A DNA stretch of 64,000 nucleotides from Erythrobasidium yunnanense (taxonomy: Eukaryota > Basidiomycota > Cystobasidiomycetes > Erythrobasidiales > Erythrobasidiaceae): NCBI GenBank assembly GCA_001600175.1, contig BCJC01000002.1:3011111-3075110 (forward strand), in the 5' to 3' direction. Below the pieces are notes generated by a model, which had not been told where the DNA came from, did no database searches, and worked only from the letters and a program-made list of their open reading frames with translations. Position numbers and translations under genes: made by a program. Each line of letters begins with the position of its first letter. Within the stretch, counting starts at the first letter, position 1. Shown here one piece after another: positions 22,040-34,895 of this stretch.

Positions 22040-22744
22040 TTAGTCGACTGGCCGGCAGTCACTGCACTTCGACACGTTGGCACACACAGTCGCAGAAGGA
22101 CTCGAGAACTTTGGAAGATCAGGTGTGCTGTTTCGACGGTGCTGAACACAGTTGAGCTCTTGGCAGGCATCCGTCCCGGTCCCTTTGAAAGCTGTGGACA
22201 GATGGTTATGGTCGCACTCAGGTATACATATGCGAGGTATAGAATCGGTGCATCGATGCTGTATTCAAAGGTCAGTGTGGTTCGATAAAGCAAGACTGAG
22301 TGGGGATGCACTCACTTTTCGGATAGACCAGGTGACGGGGTTTTGCGAGTCGTTCGGAGCTGCGCACTTGCGTAAGCTCATAGTTGACAGCATACCACAT
22401 GGTAGCTTGCTCTCAATCTCATGTATGGTATCTTGGATATCTGTGCTTGAAGAATGGGGTGAACCGCTCGCCGAAGGGGTCTTTTCGCCATCATTTTCAT
22501 TCATAACATCGGAGGCGAGCGGATAGTCGAAGATCCAGCTGGTCATACCGTCTTTTCGTGGTATCGCACAGTGACAAATCGATCGTCCAGCGATTTCATC
22601 GAAGGTGAAGCTGTCGCTGCGACGGGGTAGTGCCGGCAGGCAATTCGTGCACAAAGGCAAGTCGACAGATTGGAAGATTGCCTGTTGGCTGTTCGGCCCT
22701 GTTACTGAACGATGCCGCAGCAATGTGGTATCACTCTTGTGCAT
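22040..22744 (-). CDS. Cys-rich orphan protein, 5' end uncertain
   Basis: Exons 22744-22316 and 22258-22040, 57-bp phase-0 intron, 215 aa as modelled. Many Cys occur in pairs (PLCTNC, SICHC, ICIPEC, KCSDC), with a Ser/Pro-rich middle. About 225 bp upstream on the same strand another frame (ATG near 22968) begins with a hydrophobic stretch (LLSCLLSMILVGQ) that could be a signal peptide. A weak intron could join that exon, making this a secreted Cys-rich protein. Without it the protein has no leader. No known family is recognised. Confidence 0.45.
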
Positions 22745-23382
22745 CTCTCATAACGGACTGGTAGATTTGATGATGCAGGACTTCGGCTTTTCGAGGAAGG
22801 AACAAGATAAATATCTGCAGCAGACACAAGATCATTAGCCGAGGGCGCTGGGTACAGCCTGGAAGTACAGAATGCGGCATAAAGGATATTCAGATATCTG
22901 TAAAATGTCGCACATTGTCCGACAAGTATCATGGATAGCAGACAGCTCAAAAGAACGGAGGGATCCACTCCTCCGAACTTGCTCTACGCAGTCTGGCTAC
23001 CCGACGTCATTTCGCGACTCCTACGCTTTCGAAAGCCCTTGTTCCTTTTGCAAGGTACTCAGGACCTCCCAGGCGTCTGGATATAGCTCGTGACGTTAAG
23101 TTTCCGGACAATTTGCTTCATTGAGCGGCTGCCTGCTTCAGCAGTATCAGGCTTTGCATCGTGTAATGGGGATGAGGGCAAAGTACGGAGGTGGAAGACG
23201 GGGATACAAATGTTCAAGCTGCTTACCTTGCATTGAGAAAGTAGAGTCCACTGTACGCTCTCTAGTCGAGGCCAGTTTGACGAGCATCACTTCCTGTCTT
23301 TCGACGATAAAGACCAAACATGAACGCATAGCATATTGCGCAAGGCTTCAAACAGAGCAGGAAGGTAGCGAGGTCTTGAAAG
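22745..23382. other. Intergenic, possible 5' exon of the Cys-rich gene
   Basis: About 640 bp between divergent genes. It includes a minus-strand frame with a signal-peptide-like start near 22968 that may belong to the Cys-rich gene. A plus-strand frame running from 23121 overlaps the carrier gene's first exons in another phase and is not believed. Confidence 0.35.
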
Positions 23383-24734
23383 ATGGATGCGCCAGCTGTT
23401 GCGACTGCGCGGCCGGCGTGGAAGGACATTGCTTATGGCAGCGTGCGTCCAGATTGACGAGCTCGTCAGAAATACCGCGGCTGAAGCGTACTTTGCAGGT
23501 TGCTGGGATGGTATCGAAAGTCTTTGAGGTGTGTTACATCAAGCACACTTCTTCCTCTTCACGCACTGGCGAAAGCGAAAGATGCGAGGTTGGCCAAGCC
23601 TGTCATCGTTCGCGAAGCCAGATGCATTCGCTGTCTTCGAGTTTTCTCTCTCTCCTTTCCGCAATCACGATACCACAATGCTTCCCGCTGAAATCTTCTA
23701 CTGACTCGCTGCTTCTACATAGCAACCTTTCGATATTGTCAAAGGTCATCGCGTTCCATGAAGATGAAATCGTAAACTATATTGATAATGGTCCATTACA
23801 GTCCGACTTCAGAGCCAGCCTGCAGACCAGCCGGCGCGCTTTGCTGGTCCCGTAGACTGCTTCAGGCAGACGGTGAAGAATGAGGGCCTTCGAGGACTTT
23901 ATCGCGTAAGTTGACTTGACCCTACCTCCACTTTGAGATACTGAGATCACAGTGTAGGGCCTGTCCATGCCGGTCATGGGAGCAATGGCAGAGAATGCGA
24001 CCTTGTTTGTCGTATATAGCCAAACACAGGCTTTCCTGCGGCGGCACTTCCTAGTACGGTCTCAAGGAGTCTCTACACCTTCCAACGCACCTCTTCCACT
24101 CTCTCAAATGGCTTTCGCAGGTGGTTGCGCTGGAGCAGTCACCTCATTTGTCCTTACTCCGATCGAGCTCGTGAAAGTACGGATGCAAGTCCAGATGATT
24201 TCGCAAGAGGCGAGTGTCTTAGCTGCGCCAACCTCATCGGCGGCTCGGACAGCCCTTCCCGGCCCCATCCAGCTCTTTCAGAGCGTGCTTGCCCAAAGAG
24301 GCTTCAAGGGTCTTTGGCTTGGTCAGACAGGCACCTTTATTCGGGAAGCTGGAGGTTCGGTCGCTTGGTTTTCAGCTTTCGAAGCTGTCGCACGTGCGTT
24401 CATAGCGAAACGACAACAATCTGCTTCACCCGGCCGGACCATCACAAAAGACGATCTTAGCAGTGCAGAACTCATGCTGGCTGGTGCATGCGCCGGTGCA
24501 GGGTATACAGTCGTACTGTTCCCTGCAGACTGTATCAAGTCAACGATACAGACGGGCGACGAGCTGGCTAAAGGCAGGAAAGACAATGGCTTTCTAGCTG
24601 TAGGCAGGGAGATCTACAAGGGAAAAGGCCTGAGAGGCTTGTATTCGGGCTGCGGAGTGACGGTGGTCAGGTCGGCTCCGTCTAGCGCACTCATCTTCTG
24701 GATTTATTCCCTGCTTGAAAGGCATTTCGGATAG
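23383..24734 (+). CDS. ORT1: Mitochondrial carrier, ornithine-transporter type
   Basis: Five exons: 23383-23442, 23499-23528, 23723-23744, 23802-23905 and 23958-24734; 330 aa, phases agree. The three carrier repeats have signatures QPFDIVKVRLQ, TPIELVKVRMQ and FPADCIKSTIQ. The start WKDIAYGSVAGMVSK and the stretch GLSMPVMGAMAENATLF match the Ort1/Arg11/SLC25A15 branch, which exchanges ornithine across the inner membrane for arginine synthesis. Exons 2 and 3 are only 30 and 22 nt and flank a 194-bp intron, long for this window. The substrate call rests on family resemblance; a related basic amino-acid carrier is possible. Confidence 0.88.
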
Positions 24735-25126
24735 CCACGCCTATTATCTACGAAATACAAGTCGCACGGCGCGTATCGGGTCTCAAGGCTTTCGCCAAGC
24801 GACAGGGACGCAATAGAAATGTCTGCTGCTTGCGCTCGAATTGACCTACAACAACAAGCTTGATGGACACTTATATGAACAAGATGTTGCTGTGCTATGG
24901 GAACAAAATGCGGGCGTCACACGTATAGAATCATTAGAAATAGTTTAGAACGACTGTTGTCCCTTCCGAGGAACATGCAGATTGCTAACATAGTATCGAA
25001 GTCATATTGTCCGTTGTTGTGGTTTAGCATTGATCGACGAGGGAATTTTTGGGGAAGCCACTGTGCGATAGTAGAGTCAGATCGGCTTCTTCTTGCGGAT
25101 GATGCTATGACAGCACTATGACGGGC
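24735..25126. other. Convergent intergenic region
   Basis: About 390 bp between the 3' ends of the carrier and KRE6 genes. No gene, repeat or stable RNA is supported. It should hold both terminators, but I could not single out poly(A) signals with confidence. Confidence 0.4.
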
Positions 25127-27789
25127 TTACCTAGGATTCGCATCTTCCCAGACCGTCAGATTGTAATCTGTATATGCGTTGATGTGCCGTCTGGAATGTG
25201 AGTCGATACTATCAGCCTTTCAACGAATACTGCAGAGCTGTAAACGACTGACTGAATATAATCGGCGGTTGGGAAACCTGGAGGGTCGCAGCCTATGTTG
25301 ATTTCGTTTGTGTGCTGATACTGTAGGGTATATCCTGTCAGCCTCCCCTGCCTGCTTGCCATCGATCAGGTACTCACGACACGGATATAGTCGATGCGGA
25401 ATATCGCAGGGAAAGTGAGGTCTTCTTTGTCGACTGTAACGTGCGAGTGGTCAGCGTGCTGTGCAAATACCGGTCAATGGCAGACATGCTACTGACCAGG
25501 ATTGAACGTTTCCGCCATTCCCAAATTTAAGACCATGTACATCGGCTGCATGATTCGCTTCATCAGCCACTCCTCGCTTTCACTTTCTGAAAAAGCAATG
25601 AACCCACCTCTCTGGGCACCAGTCTCTGCGAGTAGTCCATGCTCTTATTGCCTTGTAAACCCGCTTCGTTCATCATCCAGTTGACCTTATCATCCTGTTT
25701 CCAATACATGTAACCATCGTATTCCTCGCCTTTAGAAGGTTTGTACTCGACCGAGTAATTATGAAATGCGGTACGGTCTTGCAGATAGTAGCCATCCGGG
25801 TTGGTAAGAGAAAGCGCAGAGCATGACTGTTGATAATGCCCCCCATGATAGTCATTCAAAGTCGTCGCTCTAGGCGTTTCAATTTTGAAGTTTTCGGTCG
25901 TATTGCTCCACAAATAGTCCATGTCGAACGGCGCGACTTGCATTGTTTGTGAAATTTCGCCAACGAAGGTTGCGGGGTTTATCAGAGCTTCAAAGACATC
26001 AAGCTCGGGTGCGGACCTGCCGACGCTAACTGAAGGCCCAGGATGGCTTTTATTGCAATCATATATCAGCTCTGGCTGCGGGAATCGGAATGAAATTCAA
26101 GCGACTCACTCCTCGCCTTTGCAAGTGCAAGCTGAAGCTCTTTGTCCTGGCAGATAGGATAGGTCGTACCCGTCAGAAGTTTGCCAGACCGTCGACTGCG
26201 TGCTTGGATTTGTCTGGTTCTTGAGCGTGCCAGAGTCGCACGAGTCATAGGAGTAAGGCCACATGCCGTCCAAGCTGGATCCATAACCTGCTCGACCAAG
26301 ATTGCCCAGAGTCCAGAAAGCTGGCGAAAATCACGGTTTAGGAGACGCGATCGTGCATATCAATGACAAAAGAAGCGCACCTGGCCATAACCCTGTCACG
26401 TCGTTCGCGCCAGGTATTGAAGCGGAAGCTGGCGAATAACAGCGTCAGATCTGCCTCGGCCGTAAACTTGAATGTAAGCTTTACCCTCCACTATACCTCC
26501 CGTGAAGCACAACTGATTCCAACTCTGCAGCATCCCCGACATGTAATTCATGTTGTGATTCTGAGTAGGGTCCGGTACTTGCGTCAAGTTGATGACAAGG
26601 TATCCTCCCTGGGTTGTGACGCTCTGCGGATTGTAGTACTCCAGATCTCCGGTCGAGTAGTAGTACATATCCAGCGCTGTCCAGTAAGGATCGTCTCCAT
26701 CGTAGAAGGTCCGGCCGTCCGTGTTGAACTCGTCAGAAAAGACCAAGGTGTATTCTTGGCCGTCTGCTCCAGTTTTCGTGTATGCTGAACTCGGCGTGTC
26801 TTTGTCTATGAGGCCTCGGAAGCCAGCAATGTCGGGTACTTGGCCTGTCCCATTCGTGTGCAGTGCTGAGGCGGAATGTTTCGCTTGCAAATTTCTGATG
26901 TATGAGATGACTGGCCATCTATATACCTCACATCAGCAAGCTTACACAGTCGAGAAGCATGACTATGCTCACCCAGCGAAAAAGAAGACGATTGCTCCTA
27001 GAATCAAGACCAACCCGAGGACATTGATGAGTCCCCGCCACGATACCAATGTCCAAGAGCCATGCAGCACTTTCGAGTCCGCAAGTCGTCGATCTGGTCC
27101 TATACCTTTCAACCGGGGACCTGGATCATGGAACGCGTCGTCTTTCTCTGGTCCTTCGTACTGCGGGACGCCCGGTTGGATATACGCGTTGTATGTTCTG
27201 TATAGACGAGCACAGATATGAGCTTTACGTATCACATGAAGGATGTGTCCACGCACTCCTGATTACTTGGAATCTTGTGGTCGCTATCCTTCAAATGCGT
27301 AAAGCTTGTCTTTTGTCGCAACGTCCTTCCTTCGTACGACGGAGGAGTCTTCAAGCTCATGAACGAATGTCCAGAGTCGCTGTACTGATCATTGTCGATT
27401 AATAACTTCTGGTCATCGAATGCCAGGCTGTTTATCGAGACCGCATCATCCGCTTGAGGGTGGAATCTTCCCATTCCAATCTTTCCTATGTCTGTAGCAG
27501 GGGACGTCTGTGCTGCACTGTATCCAGCCAACGAGTACCCGCTTGGGAAGGTTGCGACTTGATGGACTCCTGGCGAATCTGGGACATTTGCGCTGTTGGA
27601 GTAGGAGGGATGGAGGTTGCCTTGCGGCGGTTGTTGTTGCGCATATTGGCTTCTATCTATTGAGGATGAAGGACGGTGCTGGATCTGCCGCCAGCCTGCG
27701 CCTGGGTTGGCTCGGACTGCGCTGCTCGTCGACGCGTCGGCTGAGCTCGCACTCTGAGGATGCACGCCCTTGAATGGATTGCCGGGCAT
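25127..27789 (-). CDS. KRE6: KRE6/SKN1-type beta-1,6-glucan synthesis protein (GH16)
   Basis: Type II membrane protein of the secretory pathway needed for cell-wall beta-1,6-glucan. Ten exons (27789-27257, 27197-26973, 26918-26485, 26428-26381, 26320-26110, 26046-25608, 25545-25497, 25433-25378, 25320-25253, 25190-25127), all phases agree, about 708 aa. A disordered cytosolic N-terminus is followed by a transmembrane segment (INVLGLVLILGAIVFFFAGW). The lumenal GH16 domain includes VFSDEFNTDGRTF, GLWPAFWTLGNLGRAGYG, DGMWPYSYDSCDSGT, the catalytic-type ELDVFE, and GEDHPGP. It ends NIGCDPPGFPTADYIQ and a short tail. Divergent from CFT1 across about 560 bp. Confidence 0.95.
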
Positions 27790-28348
27790 CGTATGCAGTC
27801 TTGAAAGCAGACTTGTTTGGGTCTTAGACACTCTCTGTTGGACGCTGTCAAGAATTCGACTTGTCCAAATTCACTAAGGACGCGAATCCGCCCAAAAATA
27901 GACGAAAACAGCCAAGCGCAGCAAGTTACGCAACGCAGACGACGGCGCATGCCGCATCTTGTATCTCACTCTGAGATGATTGCTGCTCAACGTCCTACGC
28001 GTCGAGTTGAGACGTGAAAGCCGGGTATTAAAACACAGGCACATTGAGCGTTGCGGCAGCTCCACGGCGCTTCTGGCGTTCTCCAAGACTCCTGAATACT
28101 CATATCTACACCGACGGTTTAGCGATGTCGCAGGCAACAGCTAGCGCGCGAGATCAGCCTTGAGAGGCGCCCGGACCCCAGAACTACGACGCTGCTCATG
28201 CAAGCAAGCATGATATGAGTATTATGATCATATGAGCTGCCAGGCCATGAAATTATGCGTTAGACTCAGGGTTGTTGCGTCGAGCCGGGTTTGCGAGGTC
28301 TGCTCTGCTCTTGCACGCCCAGAAAGGCCTTTCGAACGAGCGCACGCC
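27790..28348. promoter_or_regulatory. Divergent promoter region between KRE6 and CFT1
   Basis: About 560 bp between two gene starts on opposite strands. Only short, unsupported reading frames occur. It must contain both promoters; I identified no specific site. Confidence 0.4.
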
Positions 28349-31300
28349 ATGTATGCGATCCACAAGCAGGCCGTTCCTCCTTCTGGTCTCTCGCACACCA
28401 TCAGCGCCCGCCTTACACCCAGCTGCTACCAGTCGACCTCATCGAGGAGCCAAAAACGCATTGTCCGCCAGATTGTAGCGGCCAGAAACAACTTCTTGCA
28501 AGTGTTCGATGTTCTCGAAGAGCTGGACGAAGTAGTGCAGAACGGTGCCGATATCGAAAGTAACGGGAAACAGCCAGAGGTCAGTCCCTCCAAGTCGAGC
28601 TGCGAAAGAAAAGCTCAAAGGCGACGAAGCATCAGAGACTGACTCTCTTACAATGTTTTACACTTCTTCACTTGTTTTACATCCCATCGATATCTCGTAC
28701 CCTGTTCCTACTGCTTCTCCAGCGACAGCCGACAGCCAGAGCTTCGTTGCACTTTCTGTGCGAACATAGAGTGCACGGTACCATAACTGGCATACAACGC
28801 ATTCAGACCATAGACACAGCAAAAGATGGCCTCGACAGACTGCTCGTCAGCTTCAAGGATGCCAAGGTACCTAACCAAGCCGAATTGCCTAACTTTCGGA
28901 CGTAAGGCTGATACAGCAACGGTAACATAGATGTCACTCTTGGAATGGTCGTCGGACCTTTACGACCTTATCCCGCTGTCTTTGCATACTTTCGAAAAAC
29001 TCCCCTATATCGTAAGTTGTTCGCATTCGCTTTTGGGCATCTGTAAGCCGATACTGATCATATCGTAAATGTTCTAGATGCAAGGGGACTTACTGGGGTA
29101 TGATGCTATTCTCCGCACAGAACCCTTGAGCAGATGTGCAGCCCTACTTTTACCACAAGATACGCTAGCTATTACTCCCTTCTTCCAAGATCAAATAGAA
29201 TTGGAAGGCGCTGAGAATTCGAGTATAGCAAGGTATGTCGACCGTGCATGCGACTACTGTTCGGCTACGATTCCCTGCAAAGCTGATGCTTGTCGGTGTA
29301 CAGCTTACCATACGCGCCGAGCTTCACCCTTGAGCTGTTAGAGATCAATCCACAGCTCCGTAATGTGATAGACTTCGTCTTTCTGCCCGGCTTCAATGAG
29401 CCTACGGTCGCAATTCTGAGCCAGCCTGTACAGACTTGGTCTGCGTAAGCCATTATGTATATCTTCCTGGCGAAGCGAAGCTGAAGTTTATGAATACAGC
29501 CGCCTCGAAAATGCAAAGGACACAGTCCAGCTCTTCCTTCTCACACTCGACATTACTTCCTCTTCACCTTCCAGCACCGTCATTTCCAGCACCACTTCCT
29601 TACCATACGATTCCTTCCAACTTACTCCCTGTCCGAAAGATCTAGGCGGCGTACTCGTCACGACAAATAACTCCATTATTCACATTGATCAATCAGGAAA
29701 ACGGACCGTCCTAGCTTTCAATGCATGGGCGAATATAGTATCCGATATGAGCAAAGGCGATCTCATAGTCGATGAAGTCATATCGCTTGAAGGCAGTCGT
29801 GCTCTGTTTGTCACGTCAGAACTATGCCTTCTTTATCTCCAGTCTGGCGAAATACGAGCTCTGAAGATACAGCGAGATGGAAGAACTATCTCTAAGCTCG
29901 CGCTTCTGCCTGATCGCTTCCAGAACAAGACCGTACCACCTGCGGATGTCGAACTAGTCCGAAGTCACCTCAGCCCGAAGTCTGCACACGATGGAACAAG
30001 TACACAAGCGTGTTTCGTCTTCGTGGCTAGTATGGTGGGAGATAGTGAGCTGTTAAGGATAGACTTCAGGACAGAAGTAATAGATGAGTCGGAAGATCTG
30101 GCTATCAAAGCGGAATATGATCAGAATGGGGACGGCGATACAGCCATGACAGATAGCAAGGAGGAAGATGAAGAGGACGACATAGACATCTATGGATCTG
30201 CGGATGCTAAACAAGCAGCTCTGAGCGCCGAGTCTGCAGCTCGAAAAGCTGCAAATGCAAAGCTGGTCCTGGGAGCTGAGAAAACTTATACCCTACCTGG
30301 GTATGGAAGTATACGAAGTGCCGTTATGGGACCATGGGATGCAAATGCACCGCCGGAGATCGTCGCCTGTACAGGAGATGCCGAGTCGGGTGGCCTGACT
30401 ATCTTTCACGTAAGTCTCGATTGTGTCTGCGCTACAAGGGCTCGACACAAAAGCTCACAATGTTATCGGCTCAATAGCGATCACTGCTGCCCACAAACAG
30501 GCAACGTATCAATCTGGACCACAGCACGGAAAGCTTGTGGGCCGTCAGAGTGCGAAGCGATGCAACTGCGAATGGCGAACACCCACAGCAGTCATACAAG
30601 AATCTGCTCTTTACATCTCAGGATCGCGAGACACAGGTAAGCTCGAGTATTCTTGCCGTACTTCCTGTATACTAAGAAGCTGAATCAATTGACTGTTCTT
30701 CTTTAGATATACGATGTGACGCAGGAGTTGTCTGGGCCAGAATACGTCAAGACGTTCGGGAAAACTACGTTGGCCGTAGGCTCCCTACTGGAAGAGAGCT
30801 ATATCGTCTATCTCCTGCAAGATAAGCTAGCCGTGCTCGACAGTAGTAAGTTTGGCCCCTGATACGTGCTGGAAGGTATGTCAAGCTGACCATAACGACA
30901 CCAATCAGATCTCAAAGAAAGTCAAGCGATGAAGCTCGGGGACATCGGCAAAGCGACCTCAGCTGTCATTAAAGATCCTTATGTGCTCGTCAAATTCGAA
31001 AGTTCGCCTACTGTGCTGTATAAAGCAGATACAAGCTCTGGACAGCTTGACCGGCAAGACCTGCCTTCTTCTATCGTAAGTAGGCTACAGACTGCTAGAC
31101 AACAATTACTGATCACTTAATCCGTATACAGCCGGCCGAAGCAGCTATAACGACGCTATTCAAGAATGTGTCCAGTTCATTCCGACCTCGCAAACGCAAG
31201 GCTAGGCCTGTTCAGACACCGGCATCGGCAAGGCCTATTAACAGTCAGACGGGACTGCCCATGGACAACGATGATGATATATATGGCGAGCCGTCTCAAC

Positions 31301-33695
31301 AGATTCCACTCTCTGCCAAGATCAAGCAGGAGAATGAAATGCAGGAAGATGAGGTGGAAGATGATCTCGAGGAAGATATTTGGTCTTGCAGCTGTTCGGA
31401 TATCGGGCATCTGACGGTCAGTCACCGTCTCGCAGTGAATCTTCGCAAGCTAAACTGCTACCTTGTAGATTACGCATCTGGGTAGCGGCGAGACTGTCTT
31501 CTCGGCACAAGACGTTTTTACGTTTCCAGCTATCATTGAGAATTCCACAGCTACAGAACCTCAAGAAGACATGCCCGAAGATGCTGTACTCGAGCAACTT
31601 AGCCTGACTAACGTTGGCCGCAACCGCATTCGGCCTGCTCTTTCGGTGAGTGCAATTCGCTACCAACGAAGCAGCTATGTATTGACTTGATGTGGCCTTG
31701 TTAGCTCCTCATGGAAGACGGCACGCTTGTCGTGTATGAAGCTGTGCCGGACTACGGTTATGCAGCTTACAGAGAAGGGACAAACCGCACCCTAGGTCTC
31801 CGCTTCATCAAGACTCTTTACAAGAATCTAGGCGCAGTCAAAGCACGAACAACAGCTAAGACCAACGGCGCATCGGAATCTTTGGGTCCTGCCCCTCGTC
31901 GTTTCATTCCTTTCGAGAACTTCGGTCCCTACTCTGGCTTGTTCTTGTCTGGCGAAAGCCCACTCTGGCTTATTGCGGAAGATCATGCAGCGTTCAGGCA
32001 CTTCGACTCTACCGTCAAGCCAATCTTCGGCTTTTGCACTACCTCAAGCGGGAGCTGCATACTCACTACGGGAGAGGTACGCACAGCAGTATGCTCTAAG
32101 CCCGTCTAAGCTGACATGCGCACTGGACAGGAAACGCTCGCTGGACAGCTGTCTGCAACAACTGACATGTCGCGAGAATTGCCTTTTACGAAGGTGATAG
32201 AAAATCGCTTGTACACCGGAGTTGCCTTCGATAAGCTGTCCCAGTCCTACGTCGCCATCGCATCGTACGAAGCACCATTCGAGATCTTTGACGAACAAGG
32301 CGACCCAATCAACAAAGCGAATCAAGGCTTGCTTGAGCCTACCGCGACGAGGTCGACTCTGGAGCTCATTGAGCCAGGCACATGGCGGACAGTCGACGGC
32401 TTCGAGTTCAGGCAATACGAGACTGCTCTTTCGATACAATCGGTCACTCTCGAAACGAGAAGTACGACCTCTGGCTACCGAGACTTTATAGCTGTTGGGA
32501 CAATCATATCGCGGGGAGAGGACTTGTCCGCCAAGGGAGCGGTATGTCTCTAAAGTATGCTGCCAGTCAAGCTGATCTGACGAGCTTTCTTCCAGGTATA
32601 TGTCTTTGAAGTCGTCCAAGGACGCCCCGGCAAGCAGGACGCTGCCTCATACAGACAACTACGTCTGATCTGCATGGAAGATTTGAAGTCCGCTGTCTCA
32701 AATGTGACATCGCTCAATGGGTATCTCCTGCATTCTGTTGGGCTCAAGGTACGAAACTTCGTATACCGACCTGTATCAGGCTGTCTGACTTGGCTCGTTG
32801 ACCAGATTTATGGCAAAGCCTTTGAGCAAGACGAAAAGCTCCTTGCGCTGGCATTCCTTGACGTGAACATGCATACTACCTGTGTCCGATCGCTCAAGAA
32901 TCTTCTGCTGCTGGGCGACGCTCTCAACGGACTCAATTTCATTGCGTTTCAAGAAGATCCCTATAAGCTCATGTCTCTCGGTCGCGAGTTCCATGGCACT
33001 CCGACTGTCACTGTCGACTTTCTGGTCCTGGAGAATCGGAGTGTCTTCGTCTCGACAGACATTGACGGCATCGTCCGATTCTTCGAATATGATCCTTTGC
33101 GTAGGCCGAACGCTATTGCCAATATCTGAATGTACACTGATAATGACGTACAGTTGCGGAGACGCACGGAGGCCAAAGGCTTCTGCCTCGAGTGGAATTC
33201 AAAACAGGCGTCGAAGCCTCAATGTCGATACCGTTTGCGCGTAACGTTGGCGGCGATGCAAAGCAATCTGGCGTACTCTATTGTATGTGTCGCGGAGGCA
33301 TAGACTCAGACCGCGCTGACAGCGTTTTGCGGCAGTAAATGTTGACGGGTCTTTGAGCACCATTACACCAGTTCGAGATGCAGTCTACCGCCGTCTGCAA
33401 CTACTAGAAAGACAACTCATTCGACATACACATCACTTCGGCGGACTCAATCCTCGAGCTCACAGAACTGTCCGCAACGATCATGTCCCTCGACCGCTCA
33501 CGAAAGGCTTACTGGACGGAGATCTGCTTTCAAAGTACTCTATGCTAAGCACTGTCAAGCAGCAGCAACTGGCAGACCGTGCGTTATCTCCTTTGTCGCC
33601 TCGATACGTTGCTAAACAGCGCTTGCCCTGCAGCACTCGGTTCTGATAGCGATACAATCAACTACAATCTCAAGTCACTCAAGGCACCATGGTGA
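28349..33695 (+). CDS. CFT1: Cft1/CPSF160, cleavage and polyadenylation factor subunit
   Basis: Large scaffold of the pre-mRNA 3'-end processing complex; it helps recognise the poly(A) signal. Eighteen exons and 17 introns of 52-71 bp, 1446 aa, total length a multiple of three. It starts MYAIHKQAVPPSG, the Cft1 start. Further landmarks are DGLDRLLVSFKDAK, LEWSSDLYDL, GFNEPTVAIL, SLLMEDGTLVVYE, and near the C-terminus GREFHGTPTVTVDFL and VSTDIDGIVRFFEYDP (CPSF_A region). Introns begin at 28580, 28867, 29012, 29233, 29445, 30410, 30637, 30846, 31076, 31417, 31646, 32077, 32542, 32749, 33101, 33283 and 33579. Exon 2 (28636-28866) begins with an unusually hydrophobic stretch, so one more intron near 28660-28750 is possible. 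The last residue is Trp before TGA at 33693. Confidence 0.93.
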
Positions 33696-33917
33696 TAATC
33701 AAGGTGTCTGGCAGTCCATGATGGTTCGTAAGTCTTCCGTCAGCTTTCCCTTTGACGATGCGAATCTCTTTGTAATGTCCCTTTCGATGGCCAGCCTTTT
33801 GAACACCTCTGGCTACTTAAGTCAGTCGATGTAGCTTTATCTCTCTGCTCCTATCCATATCAAGTTAAGACAGAGCAGCATTATCTATCGAGAACAAGGC
33901 TATACATAAGAAAGACC

Positions 33918-34895
33918 ATGCACACCGAATCAAGATCAAGATCAGCGAGCCTGATCAGCGACAGGAGTACGTCGACGAGCCGTACAAGTGAAGCGACATC
34001 GTCGACAACCGGTTTGCGAAAGTTGCCCTCACGTCAAGTATCCTCCAGCAGCACCCCCACCCGACCATCGCTAGCAAGGGCTTCGTCATCTACAGCTAGT
34101 CTCAGTGACAATGCATTGCTGAAGCCAGACTGCTTCGGGGGATGGGATTCCCACAACTATAGTCGCAAGATCCGGGTCGTCTGTCAAATGTTGCAGCGTC
34201 CTCAGATCGTCGAAGAGAAACACAGGCATGCTCACGCCGATATCACCGCCTATAGGCTCACGGCTACCTTCGGCTTACTGGCTGATGATCAGGGAGATGG
34301 TACCGCCTATGAGCTCGGTGGCTTGGCTATATCTGGGCTCCGTCATGCAGCCCTTGACGACCTCAGGGTCGGGGCCCACTGCATAGGGTCAGTCTTAAGC
34401 ATGACAGGAGGTATCTGGGAGTGGAAAAATACTCGAACAATCAACTGTATCTATTGGAGAGCTGCACAATCGGCCGAGCCATGCCCAATCGACATATCCC
34501 CATATTTCGGATGGGGAGCGGGACCGAGAGAAATGGCATGCGATTCCGTAGCTGCTGCTCCCAAAGGAATCACCATTCGCCTCAAGATGCTTGGAGGATT
34601 CGAGTCAGATTCACAAATTGAGCCTTTAGGTGCATACAAGAGCACGGCCGATTGTTTCAAGGCGCAGTACCGTATGAGCGTCACAAACAAAACTCTGGGC
34701 GATGTGTCTGTGCCGCAGCTTCAGCAAGAAGCCATTTTTTACCAAGCACTGCCTCACTGCAAATTCAATGAACAGACGAAGGAGAGTGGCGCTCTATTCA
34801 GAGGCAGGGCAAACATCAGCAACGGAGTATTGGGTTCAGTGGCATGGCAAGCTGGTACTTGGATGCCGCTGACCAAAAGCCGTTCGGGATTTTAA
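33918..34895 (+). CDS. Intronless orphan protein, tandem copy 1
   Basis: A single exon of 325 aa. The first 60 residues are Ser/Thr/Arg-rich (SRSRSASLISDRSTSTSRTS) and disordered. The rest is globular-looking with scattered Cys and Trp. Segments shared with the next gene include RASSSTASL, CFGGWDS, CQMLQR, RHAH, FGLLA, LGDVSVP, SGALFRG and a C-terminal WMPLTKSRSGF. There is no signal peptide, membrane segment or motif I can assign. It lacks introns in a neighbourhood where nearly every gene has them, which may point to origin by retroposition or transfer followed by tandem duplication, or to a young gene. Confidence 0.7.
   Translation: MHTESRSRSASLISDRSTSTSRTSEATSSTTGLRKLPSRQVSSSSTPTRPSLARASSSTASLSDNALLKPDCFGGWDSHNYSRKIRVVCQMLQRPQIVEEKHRHAHADITAYRLTATFGLLADDQGDGTAYELGGLAISGLRHAALDDLRVGAHCIGSVLSMTGGIWEWKNTRTINCIYWRAAQSAEPCPIDISPYFGWGAGPREMACDSVAAAPKGITIRLKMLGGFESDSQIEPLGAYKSTADCFKAQYRMSVTNKTLGDVSVPQLQQEAIFYQALPHCKFNEQTKESGALFRGRANISNGVLGSVAWQAGTWMPLTKSRSGF

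Noticed and set aside
23121-23855. A 244-codon plus-strand frame
   Set aside because: It reads the first carrier exons and introns in a wrong phase; the spliced carrier model explains the region.
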